Of a DNA stretch of 13,046 nucleotides, positions 4,733 through 12,285 are shown one piece after another. Under the pieces are notes generated by a model. That model saw only the letters and a program-made list of their open reading frames with translations. It ran no database searches and had not been told where the DNA came from. The stretch covers positions 1 through 13,046 of the forward strand of contig CALWYM010000075.1 in assembly GCA_944385775.1 (NCBI GenBank), written 5' to 3'. The position numbers and the translations under genes were made by a program. Origin of the DNA: an uncultured Oscillospiraceae bacterium. Lineage in GTDB: Bacteria > Bacillota > Clostridia > Oscillospirales > Oscillospiraceae. Within the stretch, counting starts at the first letter, position 1; each line of letters opens with the position of its first letter.

Positions 4733-7366
4733 TTACTTCTTATTAGCCTTAATAGCTGCCTGAGCTGCTGCCAGACGTGCAATAGGCACGCGGAACGGGC
4801 TGCAGGAGACATAGTCAAGACCGAGGGAGTTGCAGAACTCAACGGAGCTCGGGTCGCCGCCGTGCTCGCCGCAGATTCCGCAGTGAAGGGTGGGTCTGAC
4901 GCTCTTGCCAAGCTTAATTGCCATTTCCATAAGGCGACCTACGCCAATCTGGTCAAGCTTTGCAAATGGGTCATTTTCGTAAATCTTGTTATCATAGTAC
5001 GCAGCGAGGAACTTTCCGGCGTCGTCACGGCTGAAACCAAAGGTCATCTGGGTAAGGTCGTTTGTGCCGAAGCAGAAGAACTCTGCGTCCTTTGCGATTT
5101 CGTCAGCAGTAAGTGCTGCTCTTGGAATCTCAATCATGGTTCCGACCTCGTACTCAAGGTCAATACCGGCAGCTGCGATTTCCTCGTCGGCAGTCTTGCA
5201 GACGATATTCTTTGCAAACTTAAACTCCTTAGCCTCGCCGGTGAGAGGAATCATAATCTCGGGCTTAATGTTCCAGTCCGGGTGAGCCTTCTTAACGTTA
5301 ATAGCCGCACGGATAACTGCTCTTGTCTGCATTTCCGCTATCTCAGGATAGGTAACGGTGAGACGGACGCCTCTGTGACCCATCATTGGGTTAAACTCAT
5401 GGAGACCTGCGATAACGGCACGGATTTCCTCAACAGTCTTGCCCTGAACCTTTGCCAGGTGCTCAATGTCCTTATCCTCAGTTGGGACGAACTCGTGAAG
5501 CGGAGGATCAAGGAAGCGGATACATACCGGATAGCCTCCCAGAGCCTCGTAAAGCTCCTCAAAATCCTTCTGCTGAAGGGGAAGAATCTTCTCAAGAGCA
5601 GCCTTGCGCTCCTCAACGGTATCTGCGCAAATCATCTCACGGAAGCTGGAGAGCTTTTCCGGAGCGAAGAACATATGCTCGGTTCTGCAAAGACCAATAC
5701 CCTCGGCGCCAAGGCTTACAGCCTTCTTTGCGTCTGCGGGAGTGTCAGCGTTGGTACGCACTTTCATAGTGCGGAACTTGTCTGCCCATGACATAATCCT
5801 GCCGAACTCGCCGCTTATTGTGGCGTCAACAGTAGGTATAAGACCATCGTAAATGCAGCCGGTGGAGCCGTCAAGGGAGATGGGGTCACCCTCATGGAAG
5901 GTCTTGCCTCCAAGGGTAAAGACCTTGTTGGCTTCGTCCATAACAATATCGGAGCAGCCGGAAACGCAGCAGGTGCCCATGCCTCTTGCCACAACGGCAG
6001 CATGGCTTGTCATGCCTCCGCGGACAGTAAGGATACCCTGAGCGGCCTTCATGCCCTCGATGTCCTCAGGGCTTGTCTCAAGTCTTACGAGAACAACTTT
6101 CTCGCCCTTTGCAGCGGCTGCTTTCGCGTCCTCTGCGGTAAATACAATGGTGCCTGACGCGGCGCCGGGTGAGGCGGGCAGCGCCTTTCCGAGAGGTGTA
6201 TGCTTTTTAAGTGCCTCAGGGTCAAACTGGGGGTGAAGGAGAGAGTCAAGGTTTCTGGGGTCAATCATAAGAACTGCTTCTTCCTCAGTTACCATGCCCT
6301 CGTCAACAAGGTCGCAGGCAATCTTCAGCGCGGCGGGAGCTGTACGCTTGCCGTTTCTGGTCTGAAGCATATAGAGCTTTCTGTCCTCAATGGTAAACTC
6401 CATGTCCTGCATATCACGATAATGATTTTCAAGAGTGTTGCAAATGCCTATAAACTGCTCATAGACCTCGGGCATAATGTCCTTGAGCTTATCGATGGAC
6501 TGGGGGGTTCTGACGCCGGCAACCACGTCCTCGCCCTGGGCATTGAGAAGAAATTCGCCCATAAGCTTCTTTTCACCGGTAGCAGGGTTACGGGTAAATG
6601 CGACGCCTGTGCCGGAGGTGTCGCCCATGTTTCCGAATGCCATCATCTGTACGTTAACAGCGGTGCCCCAGGAATAGGGAATGTCGTTATCCCTGCGGTA
6701 CACATTGGCTCTTGGGTTGTCCCAGGAACGGAAAACAGCCTTGATTGCGCCCACAAGCTGCTCCTTGGGGTCTGAGGGGAAATCCTCACTAAGCTTTGCC
6801 TTGTACTCAGCCTTGAACTGACCGGCAAGCTCCTTAAGGTCATCAGCGGTAAGCTCCACGTCCTGGGTGACGCCCTTCTCCGCCTTCATCTTGTCAATGA
6901 GCTCCTCAAAATACTTCTTTCCCACCTCCATAACAACGTCGGAATACATCTGGATAAAGCGACGGTAGCAGTCCCATGCCCAGCGAGGGTTGCCGCTCTT
7001 TTTGCTCATTACCTCAACAACCTCTTCATTAAGACCGAGGTTGAGAATAGTATCCATCATTCCCGGCATGGAAGCCCTGGCGCCTGAACGTACGGAGACC
7101 AGCAGCGGATTTTCCTTGTCACCGAACTTTTTGCCGGTGATTTCTTCCATTTTGCCTACGTACTCCATGATCTCCGCCATGATTTCGTCGTTGATTTTGC
7201 GGCCGTCCTCATAATACTGAGTGCAAGCTTCGGTTGTGATTGTGAAGCCCTGAGGAACAGGCAGGCCGATATTGGTCATTTCAGCCAGGTTTGCACCCTT
7301 GCCGCCAAGAAGTTCACGCATATTAGCGTTTCCTTCAGAGAAAAGATAAACATATTTTTTTCCCAT
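4733..7366 (-). CDS. ppdK: Pyruvate, phosphate dikinase
   Basis: The 877-residue cytoplasmic enzyme reversibly converts ATP, pyruvate and phosphate to AMP, phosphoenolpyruvate and pyrophosphate; in anaerobes it works in glycolysis, gluconeogenesis and pyrophosphate use. Length is as expected (about 875). The N-terminal nucleotide-binding domain runs about 1-340, with GGKGANLAEM at 21-30, SVRSGARASMPGMMDT at 91-106, and DMEF plus LQTRNGKRT at 321-341. The swivelling phosphohistidine domain, about 390-505, contains GGMTSHAAVVARG with H455 as the phosphorylated residue. The C-terminal PEP/pyruvate barrel, about 520-875, shows GLCRTEHMF, IEIPRA, FGTNDLTQ (767-773) and the CGICGEHGGDP loop (829-839) carrying the catalytic Cys. 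All core motifs are intact. The ATG has GAAAGG about 9 nt upstream. It is a single-gene transcript with its own promoter and terminator. A PPDK regulatory protein is not seen here. Confidence 0.97.
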   Translation of the reverse strand: MGKKYVYLFSEGNANMRELLGGKGANLAEMTNIGLPVPQGFTITTEACTQYYEDGRKINDEIMAEIMEYVGKMEEITGKKFGDKENPLLVSVRSGARASMPGMMDTILNLGLNEEVVEVMSKKSGNPRWAWDCYRRFIQMYSDVVMEVGKKYFEELIDKMKAEKGVTQDVELTADDLKELAGQFKAEYKAKLSEDFPSDPKEQLVGAIKAVFRSWDNPRANVYRRDNDIPYSWGTAVNVQMMAFGNMGDTSGTGVAFTRNPATGEKKLMGEFLLNAQGEDVVAGVRTPQSIDKLKDIMPEVYEQFIGICNTLENHYRDMQDMEFTIEDRKLYMLQTRNGKRTAPAALKIACDLVDEGMVTEEEAVLMIDPRNLDSLLHPQFDPEALKKHTPLGKALPASPGAASGTIVFTAEDAKAAAAKGEKVVLVRLETSPEDIEGMKAAQGILTVRGGMTSHAAVVARGMGTCCVSGCSDIVMDEANKVFTLGGKTFHEGDPISLDGSTGCIYDGLIPTVDATISGEFGRIMSWADKFRTMKVRTNADTPADAKKAVSLGAEGIGLCRTEHMFFAPEKLSSFREMICADTVEERKAALEKILPLQQKDFEELYEALGGYPVCIRFLDPPLHEFVPTEDKDIEHLAKVQGKTVEEIRAVIAGLHEFNPMMGHRGVRLTVTYPEIAEMQTRAVIRAAINVKKAHPDWNIKPEIMIPLTGEAKEFKFAKNIVCKTADEEIAAAGIDLEYEVGTMIEIPRAALTADEIAKDAEFFCFGTNDLTQMTFGFSRDDAGKFLAAYYDNKIYENDPFAKLDQIGVGRLMEMAIKLGKSVRPTLHCGICGEHGGDPSSVEFCNSLGLDYVSCSPFRVPIARLAAAQAAIKANKK

Positions 7367-7404
7367 TACATTCTACCTTTCATTCGCATTTTTTACATTA
7401 ATAA

Positions 7405-7439
7405 CCCCAAACGGAGCAATGACCATGCTCAATTTGGGG
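7405..7439 (-). promoter_or_regulatory. Hairpin in the ppdK leader
   Basis: CCCCAAA (7405-7411) pairs with TTTGGGG (7433-7439) and, inside it, GAGCA (7414-7418) pairs with TGCTC (7426-7430), with a 2x2 internal loop and a seven-base apical loop. It falls in the predicted 5' leader of ppdK, about 40 nt before the start. No T-run follows on the - strand, so it is not a plain terminator. It may stabilise the mRNA or be a protein-binding site. Confidence 0.5.
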
Positions 7440-7465
7440 GCGCCTTACCTTTATTAGGTGAAATC

Positions 7466-7494
7466 ATTATATCAGGAGAAATTATGAAAATCAA
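7466..7494 (-). promoter_or_regulatory. Extended -10 promoter of ppdK
   Basis: On the - strand TTGATT (7489-7494) and TATAAT (7466-7471) are spaced by 17 nt, and the -10 is preceded by TGA, giving the extended TGnTATAAT form. Transcription would begin near 7459, leaving a leader of about 93 nt that contains the hairpin. Confidence 0.78.
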
Positions 7495-7717
7495 TAACTT
7501 TTTTTAAACCATTGCCAAAAATTAAACGGTAAATTTGTTATTTTTGTAACAAATTTAGCGTAATGAAGAAAAACCTTCATTTATGTTCGCGAGTAAACCA
7601 AAAATTGCAAAAATTTGACGGGAAACTAAAATCGCTCTGATTTTTCGTTAATATGACAGGGTATCAAATTTCACATAAAATTAAAAAGAATCACTACCAA
7701 AAAGAGAGCCGGTGTGA
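7495..7717. other. AT-rich intergenic region between divergent ppdK and the lipoprotein-RR-HK unit
   Basis: The gap between the ppdK start (7366) and the next gene (7775) is about 400 bp. Apart from the ppdK promoter, hairpin and Rex-like palindrome, it holds a small inverted repeat AATGAAG/CTTCATT (7562-7568 with 7575-7581) and several A/T runs. I see no convincing gene, tRNA or riboswitch in it. Confidence 0.6.
7530..7557. promoter_or_regulatory. Perfect 11-bp inverted repeat matching the clostridial Rex operator pattern
   Basis: TAAATTTGTTA (7530-7540) and TAACAAATTTA (7547-7557) are perfect reverse complements around six bases. The core TTGTTATTTTTGTAACAA (7535-7552) has the half-sites and 18-bp length known for Rex, the NADH-sensing repressor, whose clostridial consensus is TTGTTAANNNNTTAACAA. 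It lies about 40 bp upstream of the ppdK -35, which is distant for simple repression, so it may act by looping, at an unseen second promoter, or be a different site. Confidence 0.45.
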
Positions 7718-7723
7718 TACAAT
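7713..7723 (+). promoter_or_regulatory. Candidate extended -10 promoter for the lipoprotein-RR-HK unit
   Basis: TGTGATACAAT contains TG-n-TACAAT with the -10 at 7718-7723. No good -35 is present 17 nt upstream (TACCAA). Extended -10 promoters can do without one. The leader to the ATG at 7775 would be about 45 nt. Confidence 0.5.
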
Positions 7724-7774
7724 ATATTAGACTGGGTTTGCTATCGGAGCTTTTTAGAGAAAGGAGTGGCAGGG

Positions 7775-9103
7775 ATGAAGCTCAGAGCGGGAAAGGTACT
7801 GTTAGCGGCACTTTTTCTGATAATAATTCTGTCCTCCTGCGCCACTATGAGCGCAGAGGATTTTTATGCGCTGCCCCAGCCTATGGACAGCTATATACAG
7901 CTTCAGCAGGAGATAGATGCCCTTTTGCTTCAGGGCGCCGAATATTCCTCACCCACTGCCGGCGTCAACAGGCAGGCGGTACAGTTTGAGGATATTGACG
8001 GTGACGGCACTAAGGAAGCCATTGCGTTTTTAAGCTTTGCCGGGTCGGACAGCCCCCTTAAGGTGTGCGTATTCCGGCAGGGCGAGGAGGGCTATTCCGA
8101 GGTTTTGCGCATTGAGGGAGAGGGCAGCAGCATTGAAAGCGTAAACTTCACCGATATGGACGGCGACGGAGTCAAGGAGATTGCGGTGGGCTGGCAGATA
8201 GCCTCGGGAATGAACATACTTTCCGTATATTCGGTAAGAAATTATCAGCCATCTATGATAATGAGCACTCACTACACGGAATATATCTCCTACGATTTGG
8301 ACGATGACGGACGGGGCAACATACTTGTGCTTCGTCTTACGGGTTACGATATGAACGGCGAGGCTGAGCTATACACCATGACTGAGGACGGAGAGATGGT
8401 CAATACAACGGCGGTTTTGTCCTACGGCTGTGAGAGCCTGCGGCGAATCAGAACGGGTCGTCTTACCGACGGGTATCCCTCCGTACTGGTGGAATGTACC
8501 ATAAACGGCAGCGGGATTATAACGGATATTTTCGCAACAAGGGGAGGAAAACTTGTAAACATAACCCTGGACGAGGGTACCGGGCAGAGCGACACGGTAA
8601 GGACCACAACGGTGTACTGCCGCGATATAAACAGCGACGATGTATTTGATGTGCCAAGGCTTGTCCAGCTTCCCAGCCTGTCGGACCAGACTAGCTACTA
8701 TCTTATCGACTGGTACAATTACGGCGTAACGGGAAGGGAGTACATGGTCTGTACCACATATACAAACTACTCGGACTACTGGTCCCTTGATATTCCGCAG
8801 CAGTGGCGTGACGTTATAACGGTGCGCCGCCAGGATACGGCAAGCGGCGAGAGAGCCATAGTGTTTTCCTACATAGGCGACGGAATAAATAGCGCCGTTG
8901 ACTTTCTTACGGTCTATACCTTTACCGGTGATAACAGAGAGGAGCGAAGTGGCTACGGCGACAGGTTTGTTTTGGGACAGGACGAGAATACGGTCTACGC
9001 CGGCGAGATACTGACAGAGGATATTCCTCTTGAGGTTACGGAGGAATTTGTAAAAACTAATTTCAGAGTGCTTTATACAGAATGGCAGAGCGGAGAGATT
9101 TAG
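7775..9103 (+). CDS. Lipoprotein with FG-GAP/EF-hand-like calcium-binding repeats, accessory to a two-component system
   Basis: The product has 442 residues from ATG 7775. An in-frame GTG at 7766 overlaps the AAAGGAG site and is rejected. The signal peptide ends in lipobox L19-S-S-C22, so the protein should be anchored on the outer face of the membrane. Repeats with Asp-rich loops follow: DIDGDGTKE (73-81), DMDGDGVKE (127-135), DLDDDG (174-179) and the weaker DINSDD (284-289), each before a hydrophobic strand. This is the FG-GAP/VCBS type of propeller with EF-hand-like calcium loops. From about 300 to the end it is Tyr/Trp-rich with no recognised motif. The stop TAG is directly followed by the ATG of the response regulator gene, so synthesis of both is coupled. 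It probably senses or presents an envelope signal to the kinase encoded next, by inference from position. The ligand is unknown. Confidence 0.88.
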   Translation: MKLRAGKVLLAALFLIIILSSCATMSAEDFYALPQPMDSYIQLQQEIDALLLQGAEYSSPTAGVNRQAVQFEDIDGDGTKEAIAFLSFAGSDSPLKVCVFRQGEEGYSEVLRIEGEGSSIESVNFTDMDGDGVKEIAVGWQIASGMNILSVYSVRNYQPSMIMSTHYTEYISYDLDDDGRGNILVLRLTGYDMNGEAELYTMTEDGEMVNTTAVLSYGCESLRRIRTGRLTDGYPSVLVECTINGSGIITDIFATRGGKLVNITLDEGTGQSDTVRTTTVYCRDINSDDVFDVPRLVQLPSLSDQTSYYLIDWYNYGVTGREYMVCTTYTNYSDYWSLDIPQQWRDVITVRRQDTASGERAIVFSYIGDGINSAVDFLTVYTFTGDNREERSGYGDRFVLGQDENTVYAGEILTEDIPLEVTEEFVKTNFRVLYTEWQSGEI

Positions 9104-9793
9104 ATGAAAAAGGTACTTGTATTAGAGGACGAAACCAGCATACGCAGCTTTGTTGTAATAAACCTGCGCAGAAGCGGATATGAGCCCATTGAGGCGGCCA
9201 CCGGGGAGGAAGCTCTTTCAAAGGTAAAGCAGAACCCGGATATTAAGGTTGCCCTGCTTGACATTATGCTGCCGGATATTGACGGCTTTGAGGTTTGCAG
9301 GCAGATACGCGCTGTCCACCCCAAAATGGGAATAATCATGCTGACGGCGAGGACACAGGAGATGGACAAGGTTACGGGGCTTATGACCGGCGCCGACGAC
9401 TATGTGACAAAACCCTTTTCGCCGGCGGAGCTGACGGCGAGAATTGACGCTCTTTGCCGCCGTATGGGGGACGAGGAGGAGAGCACCGTAAGCTACGATA
9501 TAGTAAGCGGACCATTCCATCTCAATACGAGAAACAGGACCCTTGAGAAAAACGGCGAGCGAGTGCGCCTTACCCAGGTAGAGTATTCCATAATGAAGAT
9601 GTTTATGGATAACCCGAACAGGGCTCTTTCAAGGGAGGATATACTGAATACGGTTTGGGGGAGGGACTACTTCGGCGAGCTTAAAATTGTGGACGTAAAT
9701 ATACGAAGACTGCGTCTTAAAATCGAGGACGATCCGACAAACCCGACTTATATAACCACCGTCTGGGGCTACGGCTACAAGTGGGGGCTTTGA
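9104..9793 (+). CDS. OmpR/PhoB-family response regulator
   Basis: The product is a 229-residue cytoplasmic transcription factor. The receiver domain, about 1-120, has the acidic pair E8-D9, phospho-acceptor D53 (LLDIMLPD), T81 (MLTAR) and K103 (TKPF), all intact. The winged-helix DNA-binding domain, about 130-229, has LTQVEYSIMKMF, SREDILNTVWG, a recognition helix region VDVNIRRLRLKIEDD and the closing wing TVWGYGYKW. The start codon abuts the stop of the lipoprotein gene, with GGAGAG (9092-9097) as ribosome binding site inside that gene's end. The sensor kinase follows 43 nt downstream. Phosphorylation by that kinase should control DNA binding. Targets cannot be read from the window. The PhoB-like sequence does not show that it responds to phosphate. 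Confidence 0.96.
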   Translation: MKKVLVLEDETSIRSFVVINLRRSGYEPIEAATGEEALSKVKQNPDIKVALLDIMLPDIDGFEVCRQIRAVHPKMGIIMLTARTQEMDKVTGLMTGADDYVTKPFSPAELTARIDALCRRMGDEEESTVSYDIVSGPFHLNTRNRTLEKNGERVRLTQVEYSIMKMFMDNPNRALSREDILNTVWGRDYFGELKIVDVNIRRLRLKIEDDPTNPTYITTVWGYGYKWGL

Positions 9794-9836
9794 TAAGTCG
9801 TGAAATTTTCAGCCGGCAGGGGAAGGAGGAATACAG

Positions 9837-11282
9837 ATGGAGCTTGACCTTGAAAAAAAGCCGGGTATATTCCATATAAACGGGCTTAAAAGGCGCTGGG
9901 TAATGACAAGTCTTATAACAATTTTCATTATCGTCGCCGCTGTTGTCATAACCTTTTCCATAACTACGGCTAACAGTAACCTTGCCGCAATGAGGGAGGG
10001 ACTTTCCACCAAGGCCAAGACTACAACGGACTTCTTCTCAAACTATATAACAAGAACCTACGCCGAGTATTATAACAGTGCGTATATGTATATTGACAAT
10101 TTTGAGGATGCGGGGCGGCTTGAATTACAGTTTGTAGATACAAGGGGAAACGTAATGCTCTCCTCATACAGCATGGCGGCTGGCACAACGCCTGGTACCC
10201 AGGACGTTTCCAACGCTCTCACCACCGGGGAAATATCCTACTGGGACGGCAGAAGTCCCACTACCGGGGAGCGGATTATGGCTGTTTCGGCGCCCCTTAA
10301 ATATGCTGACGGGCAGATAATAGGCGTAATGCGGTATGTAACTAGCCTTAGGATTGTGGACAGGCAGAACCTTATGACTACCCTGGGCGCTGTGGGACTG
10401 GGTCTTGCGGTAATGCTCCTTGTGCTCTTTATGAATCTCCTTTTCATAAGCACGGTGGTGGAACCTATCCGTGAGGTCACTGCCATGGCTCAGCGTGTTG
10501 CCGACGGCAGCTACGGAATGCAGATAGGAAAGCAGTACAAGGACGAGCTGGGTGACATGGTTGACGCTCTTAATGAGATGAGCATAAAGATAAGCCGTTC
10601 GGAGAAAGCTCAGACGGAGTTTGTCTCCTCTGTCTCCCACGAGCTGAGAACGCCGCTGACTGCCATAACCGGCTGGGGAGAGACTCTTATTTATGACGAA
10701 AACCTTGACGATGAGGCAAAGCGCGGCATAGGCATAATATTAAAGGAGGCAAGACGTCTTACAAAAATGGTGGAGGAGCTTTTGGACTTCACCAGAATGC
10801 AGGACGGCAGGTTTACCCTTAACGCCGTTGAGATGGATATTGCGGCGGAGATGGAGGATTCCATTTTTGCTTACCGTGAGGTGCTCCAGCAGGATAATAT
10901 GGAGCTTAACTATACACCGTGCGATGATGAGATACCCCTTATTCACGGTGACCCGGAGCGGCTTCGTCAGGTGTTTCTCAATATTTTCGACAACGCCGCG
11001 AAATACGCCTCCGAGGGGAAACGTATCGACGTTTCCGTCTCCACAAACGGAGTTGACATTTATATAAGGATTCGCGACTACGGACCGGGCATACCGGAGG
11101 ACGAGCTTGAGCGTGTTAAGATGAAATTTTACAAGGGCGCTTCTAAAAAGCGCGGCAACGGAATCGGTCTTGCCGTGTGCGATGAGATTATAAAGTACCA
11201 CGGCGGTACTCTGACTCTCTCCAACGCGGAGGGCGGCGGAACCCTTGTTACCATAAAGATACCCATTACCCCAGTGTTTTAA
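9837..11282 (+). CDS. Membrane sensor histidine kinase
   Basis: The product has 481 residues. TM1 is about 22-44 after a positive KRR. The extracytoplasmic sensor, about 45-178, is probably Cache/PAS-like, with LQFVDTRGNVMLSS and ISYWDGRSPTTGERIMAVSAPL, followed by VIGV-like and RYVTS strands. TM2 is about 180-205, the HAMP domain about 206-258 (VEPIREVTAMAQRVADGSYG), and HisKA carries SSVSHELRTPLTAITGW with H268 as phospho-acceptor. The ATPase domain has the N box around N382-N386 (NIFDNAAKY), G1 DYGPGIP (414-420) and G2 GNGIGLAV (440-447). All catalytic motifs are intact, so it should autophosphorylate and pass phosphate to the response regulator encoded just before it. The start has GGAAGGAGGA (9821-9830). 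The overall plan is like PhoR/WalK-class kinases of Firmicutes, but the signal is unknown; the adjacent lipoprotein is a candidate co-sensor. Confidence 0.96.
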   Translation: MELDLEKKPGIFHINGLKRRWVMTSLITIFIIVAAVVITFSITTANSNLAAMREGLSTKAKTTTDFFSNYITRTYAEYYNSAYMYIDNFEDAGRLELQFVDTRGNVMLSSYSMAAGTTPGTQDVSNALTTGEISYWDGRSPTTGERIMAVSAPLKYADGQIIGVMRYVTSLRIVDRQNLMTTLGAVGLGLAVMLLVLFMNLLFISTVVEPIREVTAMAQRVADGSYGMQIGKQYKDELGDMVDALNEMSIKISRSEKAQTEFVSSVSHELRTPLTAITGWGETLIYDENLDDEAKRGIGIILKEARRLTKMVEELLDFTRMQDGRFTLNAVEMDIAAEMEDSIFAYREVLQQDNMELNYTPCDDEIPLIHGDPERLRQVFLNIFDNAAKYASEGKRIDVSVSTNGVDIYIRIRDYGPGIPEDELERVKMKFYKGASKKRGNGIGLAVCDEIIKYHGGTLTLSNAEGGGTLVTIKIPITPVF

Positions 11283-11319
11283 AAGGGGCGCCGGGAAACT
11301 CATTTGAAGGAGCGAGTAA

Positions 11320-12273
11320 ATGACAAAGGAAAATGAAAAATCCTGCGTTTTCCGAACCTCCATCGGAGGACAGGCCCTGATGGAGGGCATTATGATGCGG
11401 GGACCGGAAAAGCAGGCCATAGTTATAAGAAAGCCGGACGGGACCCTTGAGGAAAAGGTTGATGAGCTTCACCCTCTCCGGGAAAGGTACAGGATTTTGG
11501 GTCTGCCTTTTATCCGGGGAACGGTTAATTTTATAGAGACCATGGTGGACGGTGTAAAGGCTCTTACATATTCGGCGAGCTTTATACCTGACGATGAGCA
11601 GCAGGAGCCTGACAAAATTGATATGTGGATTAAAAAACACGTTCCCGAGGAAAAGGTGGAAAAAGCCCTTGTGACAGTTTCCGTTGTGCTGGGACTGACG
11701 CTTTCCGTTGTGCTTTTTATGATGCTTCCCACCATTCTGGCAGGTTTTTTCTCCGGAGTTGTGGGCAGCGGCTTTCTCCGCAACCTGCTGGAGGGAGTTT
11801 TCAGAATAGGGATTTTCCTGGGCTATATGCTGCTTGTTTCCAGAATGAAGGAGATAAACAGAATATGGCAGTACCATGGGGCGGAGCATAAGACGATTCA
11901 CTGTTACGAGGCGGGGCTTCCCCTTACGGTGGAAAACGCCAGGGCACAGACAAGGATACACCCTAGATGCGGCACAAATTTTATGTTTATCGTAATGATG
12001 ATAAGCATACTTGTTTTTGCCGTGGTACAGTGGAGCAACGTGTGGGTACGCATGATAATGCGGCTTGTGCTGCTGCCTGTTGTGGTGGGAATAAGCTACG
12101 AGATTATAAAGTATGCCGGTCGCCACGACAATATCTTTACAAAGGTTGCCACGGCGCCGGGCAGAGCCCTTCAGCACATAACAACGGCAGAGCCGGACGA
12201 CTCTATGCTGGAGTGCGCCATACGTTCCATTGAGCTTGTGATTCCCGAGAAAGAGGGAACGGACAGATGGTAA
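11320..12273 (+). CDS. DUF1385 family membrane protein (YqhQ-like)
   Basis: The 317-residue protein has the DUF1385 signatures: SIGGQALMEGIMMRGP near the N-terminus (14-29), GLPFIRGTVNFIETM (61-75), YHGAEHKTIHCYE (185-197), HPRCGTNF (214-221) and APGRALQHITTAEPD (279-293). Hydrophobic segments at about 116-143, 153-174, 219-237 and 243-262 make it a multi-span membrane protein. The conserved His, Glu and Cys residues in the HGAEHK and HPRCGTN motifs suggest metal binding; the biochemical role of the family is not established. The start has AAGGAG (11307-11312). It lies 37 nt after the kinase and 12 nt before prmC. DUF1385 before prmC (often with prfA after) is a common Firmicute order, so this pair belongs to the core chromosome rather than to the two-component system. 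Confidence 0.93.
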   Translation: MTKENEKSCVFRTSIGGQALMEGIMMRGPEKQAIVIRKPDGTLEEKVDELHPLRERYRILGLPFIRGTVNFIETMVDGVKALTYSASFIPDDEQQEPDKIDMWIKKHVPEEKVEKALVTVSVVLGLTLSVVLFMMLPTILAGFFSGVVGSGFLRNLLEGVFRIGIFLGYMLLVSRMKEINRIWQYHGAEHKTIHCYEAGLPLTVENARAQTRIHPRCGTNFMFIVMMISILVFAVVQWSNVWVRMIMRLVLLPVVVGISYEIIKYAGRHDNIFTKVATAPGRALQHITTAEPDDSMLECAIRSIELVIPEKEGTDRW

Positions 12274-12285
12274 AAGAGAAGGGGA

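Noticed and set aside
4862..5791. A 309-codon + strand open frame opposite ppdK, with further shorter ones across 5064-7214
   Set aside because: They lie wholly within the well-supported ppdK gene on the other strand, show Cys- and Leu-rich translations typical of antisense shadows, and lack protein motifs.
7484..7507. Seven-codon + strand ORF (M-K-I-N-N-F-F) with AGGAGA upstream
   Set aside because: It sits on top of the ppdK promoter, the frame closes again soon after the stop, and there is no + promoter; unlike the 3582 ORF it has no in-frame continuation.
7583..7618. Eleven-codon + strand ORF starting M-F-A-S-K
   Set aside because: No ribosome binding site, no composition signal, AT-rich spacer.
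11266..12177. A 303-codon - strand open frame opposite the DUF1385 gene
   Set aside because: Its translation is His-, Asn- and Lys-rich without domains, and it is fully overlapped by DUF1385, which has all family motifs.
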